A DNA stretch of 64,000 bases, taken from the NCBI GenBank assembly GCA_945905925.1, contig CAMDQN010000001.1, positions 1-64,000 of the forward strand, in the 5' to 3' direction. Both the position numbers and the translations under genes were made by a program. The notes beneath the pieces were generated by a model. The model was not told where the DNA came from, made no database searches, and was given only the letters and a program-made list of their open reading frames with translations. Positions 39,502-47,448 of the stretch are shown here, piece by piece; positions within the stretch are counted from its first letter, which is position 1, and each line of letters starts with the position of its first letter. Origin of the DNA: Singulisphaera sp. GP187 (GTDB taxonomy: Bacteria > Planctomycetota > Planctomycetia > Gemmatales > Gemmataceae).

Positions 39502-40406
39502 TATTTCGTTCCCTGTCCGCAAATGATCTCGTTGTGGTAACGGACGTATTCTTCGTTGATTGAATGCCCGGCAACGAGCGTGAGGTCTTCGGCTGACAGA
39601 GTGCGCGCCCCGTAATCCAATTCGGCGTGATGATTCGGACAGACGCAGACGATATTGTCCTTCGTGTCGAAGCCCTTATGAGGGTTACCGAGAGGGCGCA
39701 TGTGATGAGCTTCAGCGTAGGACGAACCGTCGGGTAGTTTGATCGTGTGCTTGCAAATCTGACACTTGTAATTGTGGAGCGCCTTGACTTGCTTCGCCAA
39801 CTTTGTGTCTCGAAGGATCCGATATGCCGTCGATTTGTAGCGCGGCGGTGGTTGGGGGAGATCGCTGGCTTTCGGCGTGGTTGGAATCGCCCCTGTCTCG
39901 CCGTTGATTCTCTGGAGCGCATACCTCGCCGCACTCGGTGTACAGGAGGTGCCCTTATACTGCGCGAGCGTCGTCAGCTTTTTCGAGAGGTACGTCTGCT
40001 GTAAAGGATTGCCATTCACGTCATTGCTGTCCCACCCACCGACGACGTTGCGATACACTCCGTCATCCTTCCCCGAATATTTCTGCGGTTTGAACTTCGG
40101 ATCGAGAAAGCACCAGTGAAGTCTTCCTCCATGAAACGTGATCCAAAGCGTTGATCCGTCGTCTTCAAAAAAATGGCGCACTTCGTTGCGAGATCGGGAC
40201 GCCTCCCTCTCTGAATAGTCATCATCGAGGAAGCTTTGCCGCAGCTTGTCCCACTGTCCGTTGCAGCAGGCCGTGAAACGTGAAACGCGCGCGGTTCCGA
40301 ATCCAAGACGGATGATCCCGTTCGTTAAGCACTCAGGTTCCCATTCGCCGCCCGTACCGAGTTTGATGTACCGGACGATGCTCTTTGGGTTAATTGTTTT
40401 GGGCAT
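39501..40406 (-). CDS. HNH endonuclease-like protein inserted in the fwd operon
   Basis: A 301-residue protein. The C-terminal third has an HNH domain: zinc-type cysteines CQICKHTIK, then SYAEAHHMRPLGNPHKG and DNIVCVCPNHHAELDYG, with the expected His, Asn and His. The N-terminal 190 residues (for example RLGFGTARVSRFTACCNGQW, STLWITFHGGRLHWCFLDP) are not a family I recognise; they resemble the sensing or binding parts of modification-dependent nucleases. Base composition looks less GC-rich than the neighbours. It lies between fwdB and fwdA, and its TAA overlaps the fwdA ATG by one base. It was probably acquired by transfer; defence or mobile origin is inference. Confidence 0.75.
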   Translation of the reverse strand: MPKTINPKSIVRYIKLGTGGEWEPECLTNGIIRLGFGTARVSRFTACCNGQWDKLRQSFLDDDYSEREASRSRNEVRHFFEDDGSTLWITFHGGRLHWCFLDPKFKPQKYSGKDDGVYRNVVGGWDSNDVNGNPLQQTYLSKKLTTLAQYKGTSCTPSAARYALQRINGETGAIPTTPKASDLPQPPPRYKSTAYRILRDTKLAKQVKALHNYKCQICKHTIKLPDGSSYAEAHHMRPLGNPHKGFDTKDNIVCVCPNHHAELDYGARTLSAEDLTLVAGHSINEEYVRYHNEIICGQGTK

Positions 40407-40454
40407 CTGCTTCGCCTCTAAAAAACGTTGCTCGGATCTCTGTTTCCCCGCTGG

Positions 40455-41819
40455 CTACGTAACCTGTGCCCCGGTTCGCGTGACGGGGTACCACGCGGGT
40501 TTCTTCTGCACGGCCGCGACGATCTTCTTCATCACCTCTTCGTCACTCGGGTACGGCGACTTCAGCGGCGGGCGTAGCGGCATCGGCACTTCGTCCATCC
40601 GGTACGCGGTGCCCGGCGCACTGATGCCCGCGACCGATGTCGTGATGTGAACCCGAGCCAACCGACTCGTGTGCGTTACCTTCGGGTCGAGCACGATCGT
40701 TGGCGTCCGCGTCAAATGCTCGATCGCGGGCTTCGGCATCGTCGCGCCGGGGTCGGCGCCGAGAACAAGTGTCGCGTCGTTGTCGCCGCGAACCAGGAGG
40801 TCGATGGTCGAGTATTCGCCCGGGTTGAAGCGCGGGTAGCCGCGCGTGAGGCTGATTCCGAACGGGTAAGAGAACGTGTACCGCATCACCACGTCGGCAC
40901 CGGTCACGTTCCCGTGACCGCGCATCGGCATCGCGACGAACTTCGTGTACGCGTTTAACTCCGCCGCGAGGATGAGGGCCGCGGCACTGTTCATGTGCTT
41001 GCCCCGCGTCATGGACAGACCCATGCCGAAGAACAACACGCCGAACTTCGCGGCCTTCATCCGGTTCACGAGGTCTTGGAGTTGCTCCAACGTGAGACCG
41101 GTTTCGGCGGCGGCTTCGGCGCTTACCGTCTGGCCCTTCACCAGCGCGCGGAGAATGGTGAGCATCTCGAAGTCTTTGCCCGGGCGCACCTGAAGGAAGA
41201 TGTCCGCGGCCTTCGCGCTCATCGTTTCGCGGATGTCAACGAGCACCATCGTGCGGTCTTTGCGACCACGCGGCAGGAACTTCCCCTTCTGCGTGAGGGT
41301 GTATCGCGTGAAATGCCGCGGGTGGCACTCGGCCGGGTTGCCGCCCCAGTAGATGATGAAGTCGGCCCGGTTCTTCACTTCGCCCAACGTACAGGTCACC
41401 TTACCGCCCAACTGGGCGGCTATTTCAGTGGGACCGTGTCAGAGGGATGTGTGACTGTCGATCACGCCGCCGACCAACTCCGCGAGCCACACGGCTTCGC
41501 GCTGGGCTTCGCAGGTGGTGTTGCTCAAGCCGTAGATCAGCGGCATGTTCGCTTTGTGAAGGAACTCCGCCGCCGCTTCGACCGCTTCGTCAACGGTGGC
41601 TTCCTTGCCGTCGATGAGTGCGTCGGGGTAGAGACGTTCTGCGGTGTGGTTCTTGAACCACGCTTCGCCGAGGATGCACGCGCGCTTGGTTTCGACGATG
41701 CGCGTGGCGTCGGCGTGTAACTCGATGTCGTCGCACACGCACCCGCAGAACGTGCAGGTCGCGTTCTTCACGATCTTGAGCGCGTGTTTCACAGGCTCGG
41801 TTGCTGTTGCGATCGTCAT
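40455..41819 (-). CDS. fwdB: formylmethanofuran dehydrogenase subunit B, probable selenoprotein (TGA at codon 127)
   Basis: A 454-residue molybdopterin/tungstopterin oxidoreductase subunit, if TGA 41439-41441 is read through. ATG 41817-41819 opens MTIATATEP. Iron-sulfur motif CTFCGCVCDDI at residues 22-32. The frame then meets TGA at codon 127 in the context DSHTSL-x-HGPTEI and continues without shift through QLGGKVTCTLGEVKNRADF, IYWGGNPAECHPRH and GMGLSMTRGKHMN to the stop at 40455. Family members have Cys (SVCHGP) at this position, the metal ligand; some methanogen FwdB proteins have selenocysteine there. A SECIS-like hairpin begins 20 nt after TGA. The product is then expected to oxidise or reduce at the W/Mo-pterin site. 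The alternative is a TGC-to-TGA nonsense mutation or a sequencing error. Confidence 0.85.
41403..41441 (-). promoter_or_regulatory. candidate bacterial SECIS element of fwdB
   Basis: On the minus strand, after TGA (41441-41439) and 19 nt, CCGCCC (41419-41414) pairs with GGGCGG (41409-41404) around an AGTT loop, with one extra G-T pair at the base (41420/41403). The loop has G as second base, 27 nt from TGA. This fits the general bacterial SECIS pattern (a short stem with a loop G about 16-37 nt after the codon). Confidence 0.6.
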
Positions 41820-41902
41820 GGTGTCGCGTCAATGTGGAGAGGTTACTGCGGCTTCGGTTCAGACTGCGAACCGCCCGAACTGGGCGGTGGGGCGAGGAAT
41901 GC

Positions 41903-42052
41903 TCAGCCGAGCGCGCGCCCACGGAAACTTCCGCGGATGCGTCGCGGCATGAACCGTCCAGGCTCGATCTCTTCCCACGGCGATTCCGTGGTGTCGAGAG
42001 GATGCGAAGCGGCCTGCTCTTGCGCGTCGGTCGGTTTGTCGTTGGTGTTCAT
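41903..42052 (-). CDS. 49-residue protein of the fwd cluster
   Basis: ATG 42050-42052 has GGAG 6 nt upstream, and the frame runs to TGA at 41903-41905. The product starts MNTNDKPTDAQEQAASHPLD and ends with a compact charged part, PWEEIEPGRFMPRRIRGSFR then GRALG. The acidic-then-basic C-terminus does not look like random translation and I see no membrane span. It lies between fwdD and fwdB on the same strand, 73 nt downstream of fwdD and 83 nt upstream of fwdB. Function unknown; a small accessory or binding factor of the Fwd complex is an inference from position. Confidence 0.6.
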   Translation of the reverse strand: MNTNDKPTDAQEQAASHPLDTTESPWEEIEPGRFMPRRIRGSFRGRALG

Positions 42053-42070
42053 CGTTGCTCCAAGAAGCAC

Positions 42071-42151
42071 CCCCCCAACCCCTCCCTAAGAAGGAAGGTG
42101 GAGCCGGAGTTTGAAGTCCCCCCCTTAGGGGAGGAGTTGGGGAGGGGTTGG
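42071..42151. repeat. C/G-rich inverted repeat that supplies the fwdD stop
   Basis: CCCCCCAACCCCTCCCTAAG (42071-42090) is partly complementary to two overlapping copies of GGGAGGAGTTGG-type sequence at 42121-42151. The right part encodes the last residues of FwdD (PTPPQLLP) and its TAA. Similar C/G-rich repeats are at 2081-2119 and 53709-53814. Confidence 0.65.
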
Positions 42152-42478
42152 TTCCACCACTTCCACTTCCACGTCCCAGCCCTTCGAGGTCGGCATCCCG
42201 GTGCCGTCTGTGTCGCCGCCCATGAGCTGGCACGTCGGCGGACCGTAGGGCACGAACAACATCCCACGCGGCACGTTCGCTTCCTTGCACTGGAACTCCG
42301 CTTCACCGATCTCCGTTCGCACGCGAATCGTCGCGCCGCTCACGACTCCGAGTTCCATCATGTCTTCCGGGTGCATCGTCATCGTGCTTACGATGGTCTT
42401 GTACTCGTCGCCGTCCTTGCCGACGTTGATCTGAACACCTTGCTTGTTGGTACGAATCGGCATTAACAGGAAGTGCAT
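42125..42478 (-). CDS. fwdD: formylmethanofuran dehydrogenase subunit D (FwdD), molybdopterin dinucleotide-binding domain
   Basis: A protein of about 117 residues with the fold of the C-terminal domain of molybdopterin oxidoreductases. Seen: TNKQGVQINVGKDGDEYK, MHPEDMMELGVVSGATIRV, NVPRGMLFVPYGPPTCQL and TDGTGMPTSKGWDVEVE, as in archaeal FwdD. It completes the pterin pocket of FwdB. Starts at 42478 and 42463 are possible; 42478 is chosen because a promoter-like sequence lies about 40 nt upstream. The last eight residues come from a dispersed repeat. It is the first gene of the minus-strand fwd unit. Confidence 0.8.
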   Translation of the reverse strand: MHFLLMPIRTNKQGVQINVGKDGDEYKTIVSTMTMHPEDMMELGVVSGATIRVRTEIGEAEFQCKEANVPRGMLFVPYGPPTCQLMGGDTDGTGMPTSKGWDVEVEVVEPTPPQLLP

Positions 42479-42515
42479 GACCGGCATCAAAAGTTCTCGC
42501 AGGGCGGGAACAGCC

Positions 42516-42543
42516 ATATTATCGGTTGCGGCGTACGCGGCAA
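42516..42543 (-). promoter_or_regulatory. possible promoter of the fwd operon
   Basis: On the minus strand TTGCCG (42538-42543) and TAATAT (42516-42521) are separated by 16 nt, about 38 nt before the chosen fwdD start. It lies in the divergent fwdD-ftr spacer, where promoters for both directions are expected. Confidence 0.35.
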
Positions 42544-42586
42544 ACGAATACACGATTCACTATTCCCACGCCGGAGAGAACCCGCC

Positions 42587-43519
42587 TTGCTAACCCTCAA
42601 CGCCGTCGAAATCCAAGACACGTTCGCCGAAGCGTTCCCGATGACCGCCGCGCGCGTGCTGGTCACCGCGGAGACGATCGGTTGGGCACGCACCGCCGGA
42701 CAAAGCGCCACCGGGTACGCGGCGAGCGTCATCGGCTGCGACGCAGAAGCCGGTATCGAGCGCGAACTTTCGCCTGACGAAACCCCCGACGGGCGCCCCG
42801 GCGTGTCGCTGCTGTTCTTCGGTTTCAGTCGCGACGCGCTTCAAAAGGCAATCGCGAATCGCGTGGCAAACTGCGTGCTAACGTGCGCGACGACCGCGTG
42901 TTTCAACGGCTTGGCCGGCGATCCGGGAAAGACGATTCGCGTCGGCGGCGTGCTGCGATACTTTGGCGATGGCTGGCAGATTAGTAAGCTCCTCGACGGC
43001 AAACGCTACTGGCGCATGCCGACGATGGACGGCGAGTTCCTCTGCGAAGACACGTTCGGCACGGTGAAGGGCGTCGGCGGCGGGAACTTCCTCATCCTCG
43101 GCGAAACGCAATCACAAACGCTCGCGGCAGCGGAAGCGGCAGTCACCGCGATCCGGCGACTTCCCGGCGTGATACTGCCGTTCCCCGGCGGCGTGGTCCG
43201 CAGCGGAAGCAAAGTGGGCAGCAAGTACAAGGGGCTGAAGGCGAGCACCAACGACGCGTACTGCCCGACGCTTCGCGGGGTGGTGAAGTCCGCACTCCCA
43301 GCAGGCGTGAACGCGGTGTACGAACTCGTTTTCGATGGCCTCGACTTGGCGACAGTGGAACGCGCGACCTGGGAAGGAATGCTCGCCGCGACAAGATGCC
43401 CCGGCGTGACACAGATCACCGCAGGCAACTACGGCGGCAAACTCGGCCCGCACCACATCCACCTCGCGAAGCTCATTCAGGGCGCAAATTCATCGACAGA
43501 CGGTTCGCGAGTCGGATAA
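42587..43519 (+). CDS. ftr: formylmethanofuran-tetrahydromethanopterin N-formyltransferase
   Basis: A 310-residue protein of the Ftr/FhcD family, which moves the formyl group between methanofuran-type carriers and tetrahydromethanopterin. TTG 42587 is preferred because GGAGAG lies 8 nt upstream and the protein then opens MLTLNAVEIQDTFAEAFPM, the universal Ftr start. Other hallmarks: LTCATTACFNGL, YFGDGWQISKLLDGKRYWR, MDGEFLCEDTFG, and the C-terminal GKLGPHHIHLAKLI. The gene is divergent from the fwd unit. Together they give the formyl-carrier branch of the H4MPT-dependent C1 pathway known from methylotrophs and planctomycetes. mch and mtd genes are not in the window. Confidence 0.95.
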   Translation: MLTLNAVEIQDTFAEAFPMTAARVLVTAETIGWARTAGQSATGYAASVIGCDAEAGIERELSPDETPDGRPGVSLLFFGFSRDALQKAIANRVANCVLTCATTACFNGLAGDPGKTIRVGGVLRYFGDGWQISKLLDGKRYWRMPTMDGEFLCEDTFGTVKGVGGGNFLILGETQSQTLAAAEAAVTAIRRLPGVILPFPGGVVRSGSKVGSKYKGLKASTNDAYCPTLRGVVKSALPAGVNAVYELVFDGLDLATVERATWEGMLAATRCPGVTQITAGNYGGKLGPHHIHLAKLIQGANSSTDGSRVG

Positions 43520-43574
43520 ACTGAGTTGTAAACGCAATCACTCGCGATCCTCCCGCCAACAGCCCCAACACACA

Positions 43575-46058
43575 ATGACCCGAATCGCTTCCGCGTTCCT
43601 TGTCATCGTTTTCCTTGTCGTTTCGCAGCACGCACCAGGGCAAGACCTCTCCGCTACGTTCAAAGCGAAGGTCGCGCCGCTGATCGCGGCGCACTGCGTA
43701 GATTGCCACGGCCCAAACGTGCAGAAAGCAAACCTGCGGCTCGATAACCTCGCGCCCAATCTTCAGGACCAGCGCACACTCGCGACTTGGGCAACGGTCT
43801 ACGACAAACTCGCAAGCGGCGCGATGCCACCGAAGAAGCGCGAGCGGCCCACGGAAACCGAACTCCGATCCGCGACCGGGTGGTTGCAAACGGAACTGCA
43901 CGCGGCTTCACTGAGCCACCAACAGAAGAAGGGCCGGGTCGTCGTCCGGCGGCTCAATGGCACCGAGTACGAGAACACGATTCGCGACCTACTCGGCACG
44001 CAGGTCAAACTGAGGGAACTGTTGCCGGAAGACAACTCCGTTGCGGGGTTCGACAACGTCGGGGCCGTACTCGACGTGTCCGCCACACACCAACTGCTGT
44101 ACCAGGAGGCTGCGGAGAAGGCGGTGATATCAGTGGTTCCGCCGCACCCGCCGATTCCGTTCACTGATAAGCGCACCGGCAAGGAGATGTCCGAGAAGGG
44201 ACCGAATTTCAGGCAGACGCTGACGCGGAGTTGCTTGCTCAAGGACGACGCGCTCATCGTTTACAGCAAGTTGCCGCGCTACGGGCTGTGCAGTACGGCC
44301 CCGGTTCCCGCTACGGGGCGCTACAAGGTGCAAATGTCGATCGCCGCGGTGGGCGCCGACGGCAAAGCGGTCCCGGCCGCGCTCATGGTCATCGGTCAGG
44401 GCCGCGAAGACGCGGTGTTGCGCGACATGCGCGACATTCCGCACGGCAAGCCGACAATCATCGAAGTGGAAATCGACCTCGAACGCCGACAAGCGTTCGT
44501 GGTGAATCTGCTCGCGAACTGGGATATCCGCGCCACCAAGAAATCCATTGAGGAGTACACTGGGCCGGGTCTCCTGATCGAGTGGATCAAGATCGAAGGG
44601 CCGATCGGCGAGTTCCCGCCGAAGAGTTACGCGACTCTCTTCACCGACGTGCCGTTGAAGCCGCGTTCAGTCGCGAAAGCGGAGAGCGAGGGAAAGGTTC
44701 CACCCAAGATCCCCGCGACGCGCAACGAGTTTGCATGGGCCAACGACCCGCTCGTTCCTACGAGTGCGAAGCCAAAGGAAGACGCCGAGCGGTTGATTCG
44801 CGCGTTCCTCCCGCGTGCATTCCGGCGCCCGGTGAGCGAAGAATTGCAGAAGCACTTCGTGTCGCGCGTTCACGACAAACTCGACAAAGGGTACACGTTC
44901 TTCGACGCGATGACCTACGGCTACAAGTCGATCCTCACTTCGCCGCACTTCTTGCTCCTGATGGAATCGGGGTCCGCGACCGCGCCGAAGCTCGACGACT
45001 ACGCTCTGGCTTCGCGGTTGGCGTACTTCCTGTGGTCCACGTACCCCGACGAAGAGTTGCTCGGACTGGCGAAGAAAGCGGAGTTGTCGAAGCCTACCGT
45101 GCTACGTGCCCAAGTGGAGCGCATGTTGAAGTCACCGCTCGCAAAGCGGTTCACCGAGAACTTCGTGGGGCAGTGGCTCGACCTCCGCAAGATCGATGCG
45201 ACCATCCCCGACCCGCAACTCTACGGCGACTTTGACGGCACGTTGCTCTGGGCCATGCCGCGCGAAACGAAGCTCTTCTTTGAGGAAGTACTGACCAACG
45301 ATCGGAGTCTGTTGGAGTTCGTCGATTCCGACTGGACGATGCTCAACGAACGGCTGGCGAAACACTACGGCGTCCCCGGCGTTAGCGGCAACGAGTTCCG
45401 CAAAGTGACGCTACCGCCCGAGAGCCATCGCGGTGGCGTGATGACCCACGCAAGCGTAATGAAGGTCACCGCCGATGGCACGCGCACGTCGCCGGTGCTT
45501 CGCGGGAAGTGGGTGTTGGATCAAATCATCGGCAAGCCACCGGCTCCGCCCCCGCCTGATGTCCCAAGCATTGAGCCCGACATTCGCGGCGCGACTACCA
45601 TTCGCCAGCAACTTGACAAGCACCGCAACACGGCGGCGTGCGCGACTTGCCACGTCCACATCGACCCACCGGGATTCGCGTTGGAAAACTTCGACCCGAT
45701 CGGCGGCTGGCGCGAATTCTACCGCGCCTCCACGCGAACGCCGAAGGGCATTGTGAATCTCCCGGGTTACACCGGGCGCGCGTTCTTCCGCGGGCCGGAC
45801 GTCGAGATCGGCGGCGAAACGCACGACGGGCAGAAGTTCAAGAACATCGACGACTACAAGAAAATCCTCCTCGCGGACAAGGACCAGATCGCGCGCAACC
45901 TCACGCAAAAGTTACTGGTGTACGCGACCGGAGCCGACATCCAGTTCGCTGACCGCGAGGTGGTAGAACAAACCGTGACAGCCCTCCGCGGCAAGAATTA
46001 CGGCTTCCGCACCTTGGTTCACGAGGTGGTGCAGAGTCGCGTGTTTTTGAGCAAATGA
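43575..46058 (+). CDS. secreted cytochrome-type DUF1587/1595/1592/1588/1585 protein
   Basis: An 827-residue planctomycete protein. Signal peptide (MTRIASAFLVIVFLVVSQ-HA), then a cytochrome c part with haem motif CVDCHG (near residue 43), DUF1587 (VVRRLNGTEYENTIRDLLG), a carbohydrate-binding-like middle, DUF1592 (RLIRAFLPRAFRRPVSEE), DUF1588 (GVMTHASVMKVTADGTRTSP) and a C-terminal DUF1585 with a second CATCH haem site (IDPPGFALENFDPIGGWR). These proteins pair with DUF1552 proteins, and the next gene is one. A role in periplasmic electron transfer or polymer breakdown is suspected but not known. Confidence 0.9.
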   Translation: MTRIASAFLVIVFLVVSQHAPGQDLSATFKAKVAPLIAAHCVDCHGPNVQKANLRLDNLAPNLQDQRTLATWATVYDKLASGAMPPKKRERPTETELRSATGWLQTELHAASLSHQQKKGRVVVRRLNGTEYENTIRDLLGTQVKLRELLPEDNSVAGFDNVGAVLDVSATHQLLYQEAAEKAVISVVPPHPPIPFTDKRTGKEMSEKGPNFRQTLTRSCLLKDDALIVYSKLPRYGLCSTAPVPATGRYKVQMSIAAVGADGKAVPAALMVIGQGREDAVLRDMRDIPHGKPTIIEVEIDLERRQAFVVNLLANWDIRATKKSIEEYTGPGLLIEWIKIEGPIGEFPPKSYATLFTDVPLKPRSVAKAESEGKVPPKIPATRNEFAWANDPLVPTSAKPKEDAERLIRAFLPRAFRRPVSEELQKHFVSRVHDKLDKGYTFFDAMTYGYKSILTSPHFLLLMESGSATAPKLDDYALASRLAYFLWSTYPDEELLGLAKKAELSKPTVLRAQVERMLKSPLAKRFTENFVGQWLDLRKIDATIPDPQLYGDFDGTLLWAMPRETKLFFEEVLTNDRSLLEFVDSDWTMLNERLAKHYGVPGVSGNEFRKVTLPPESHRGGVMTHASVMKVTADGTRTSPVLRGKWVLDQIIGKPPAPPPPDVPSIEPDIRGATTIRQQLDKHRNTAACATCHVHIDPPGFALENFDPIGGWREFYRASTRTPKGIVNLPGYTGRAFFRGPDVEIGGETHDGQKFKNIDDYKKILLADKDQIARNLTQKLLVYATGADIQFADREVVEQTVTALRGKNYGFRTLVHEVVQSRVFLSK

Positions 46059-46061
46059 TAC

Positions 46062-46100
46062 GCTTCGTGAACCAGGGTCATGAGACCTGGTTCACGAAGC
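46062..46100. repeat. 15-bp perfect inverted repeat between the DUF1592 and DUF1552 genes
   Basis: GCTTCGTGAACCAGG (46062-46076) pairs perfectly with 46086-46100 around a 9-nt loop. It begins 3 nt after the DUF1592 stop in an otherwise co-directional pair. There is no T-run. Confidence 0.85.
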
Positions 46101-46160
46101 CGCAACCGACTGCGTAACTCGTACTCGCGTTTTGACTTTCCCCGCTCAACAGGTGCCGCC

Positions 46161-47417
46161 ATGCCCCTCAAGCCACTCGACCGACGAACCCTCCTGCGAT
46201 CCGCGGGCGTGGCCATCGGGCTGCCAGTCCTCGATGCGATGCGCCCGGCCAGCGCCGCGGACGCGAAGAAGTCGCAATCGCCACGGCGGATGCTCCTCAT
46301 TGGCCGACCGCTCGGCATGTACACGCCGTTCTTCTTCCCTGAGAAGGCCGGCAAGGACTACGAGCCGAGCCGCTACTTGAAGGTACTGAAGGCGCACCGC
46401 GAACACTTCACGGTGTTCTCAGGCATGTCGCACCGCTACCCTGCGGGCCACTTTGCCGAGGTGGGATTGTTCACCGGCGTTCACCCGGACAACATCCGCC
46501 CGAACGAAATCCGCAACGGCATCTCGCTCGATCAAGAGGTGGCCTCACACGTCGGCGGCCAAACGCGGTTTGGCTCACTCGTCCTCGGCGGCGGCGACGC
46601 GGCCTGGAACCGTCGCGGCGTGCGCGTCCCGTCGCAACAGCGCGCGACACAAGTGTTCAAGCAACTGTTCATCCGGGGAACGCCGGAAGAAGAAGCACGC
46701 GAGATGCGCCGCATCCGCGACGGGCAGAGCATCCTCGACGACGTGCGAGAGCAGGTAAAGACGCTCAACGGCAAGCTCAACGATGCGGACCGCGCCAAAC
46801 TCGACCTGTACCTATCGTCTGTGCGCGAGGCCGAACAGCGGCTGCAGCAAGACGAGAAGTGGAGCAAGACACCGAAGCCCGAGGTGAAGGTCACGACGCC
46901 GGTCGCGGACTTCAGCGGTCCGCAGTTGCTCCAGCGCAGTAAGCAGTGGTTCGACCTCGTGCAACTCGCGCTGAAGACGGATTCGACGCGTGCGATCTCG
47001 CTCCACCTCGGCTCGCAAGAGCGGCCCGAGATCGAGGGCGTCACGCTCCCGCACCACGACGCCTCGCACCACGGTCAGGAGCCAAGCAAGCTCGAACAAC
47101 TGGCGCTCATCGAAGAAGCGGAACTGAAGGTGTTAGGCGAGTTCCTAGAGAAGATGAAGGCGAGTACCGAAGGCGAAGAAACACTCCTCGACCGCACCGC
47201 GATCTTCTACGCGAGCAACCTCGGCAATTCGTCGTCGCACGACAACAACAACCTGCCGATCCTGCTCGCTGGCGGCGGGTTCAAACACAAGGGTCACGTC
47301 GCGTTCGACCGCAAGAACAACACTCTGCTCGCGAACCTGTACCTGCGGATGCTGCACCAGATGGGCATCGAGGCGAAGTCGTTCGGCGCCAGCACGGGTG
47401 CGGTAAGCGAAGTGTAA
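46161..47417 (+). CDS. DUF1552 protein, Tat-exported
   Basis: A 418-residue protein with a twin-arginine leader (LDRRTLLRSAGVAIGLPVLD) and the DUF1552 pattern (HREHFTVFSGMSH, VASHVGG, PHHDASHHG, LGNSSSHDNNNLPILLAGGG). It is the usual partner of the preceding DUF1592 cytochrome protein and probably works with it outside the cytoplasm. ATG 46161 is chosen because it starts just before the RR motif. The histidine-rich SHDNNNLP region near the C-terminus may bind metal; that is an inference, and no activity is known for the family. Confidence 0.9.
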   Translation: MPLKPLDRRTLLRSAGVAIGLPVLDAMRPASAADAKKSQSPRRMLLIGRPLGMYTPFFFPEKAGKDYEPSRYLKVLKAHREHFTVFSGMSHRYPAGHFAEVGLFTGVHPDNIRPNEIRNGISLDQEVASHVGGQTRFGSLVLGGGDAAWNRRGVRVPSQQRATQVFKQLFIRGTPEEEAREMRRIRDGQSILDDVREQVKTLNGKLNDADRAKLDLYLSSVREAEQRLQQDEKWSKTPKPEVKVTTPVADFSGPQLLQRSKQWFDLVQLALKTDSTRAISLHLGSQERPEIEGVTLPHHDASHHGQEPSKLEQLALIEEAELKVLGEFLEKMKASTEGEETLLDRTAIFYASNLGNSSSHDNNNLPILLAGGGFKHKGHVAFDRKNNTLLANLYLRMLHQMGIEAKSFGASTGAVSEV

Positions 47418-47448
47418 CTGCCCGATTCGATTCCACGGAGATTGCTCG

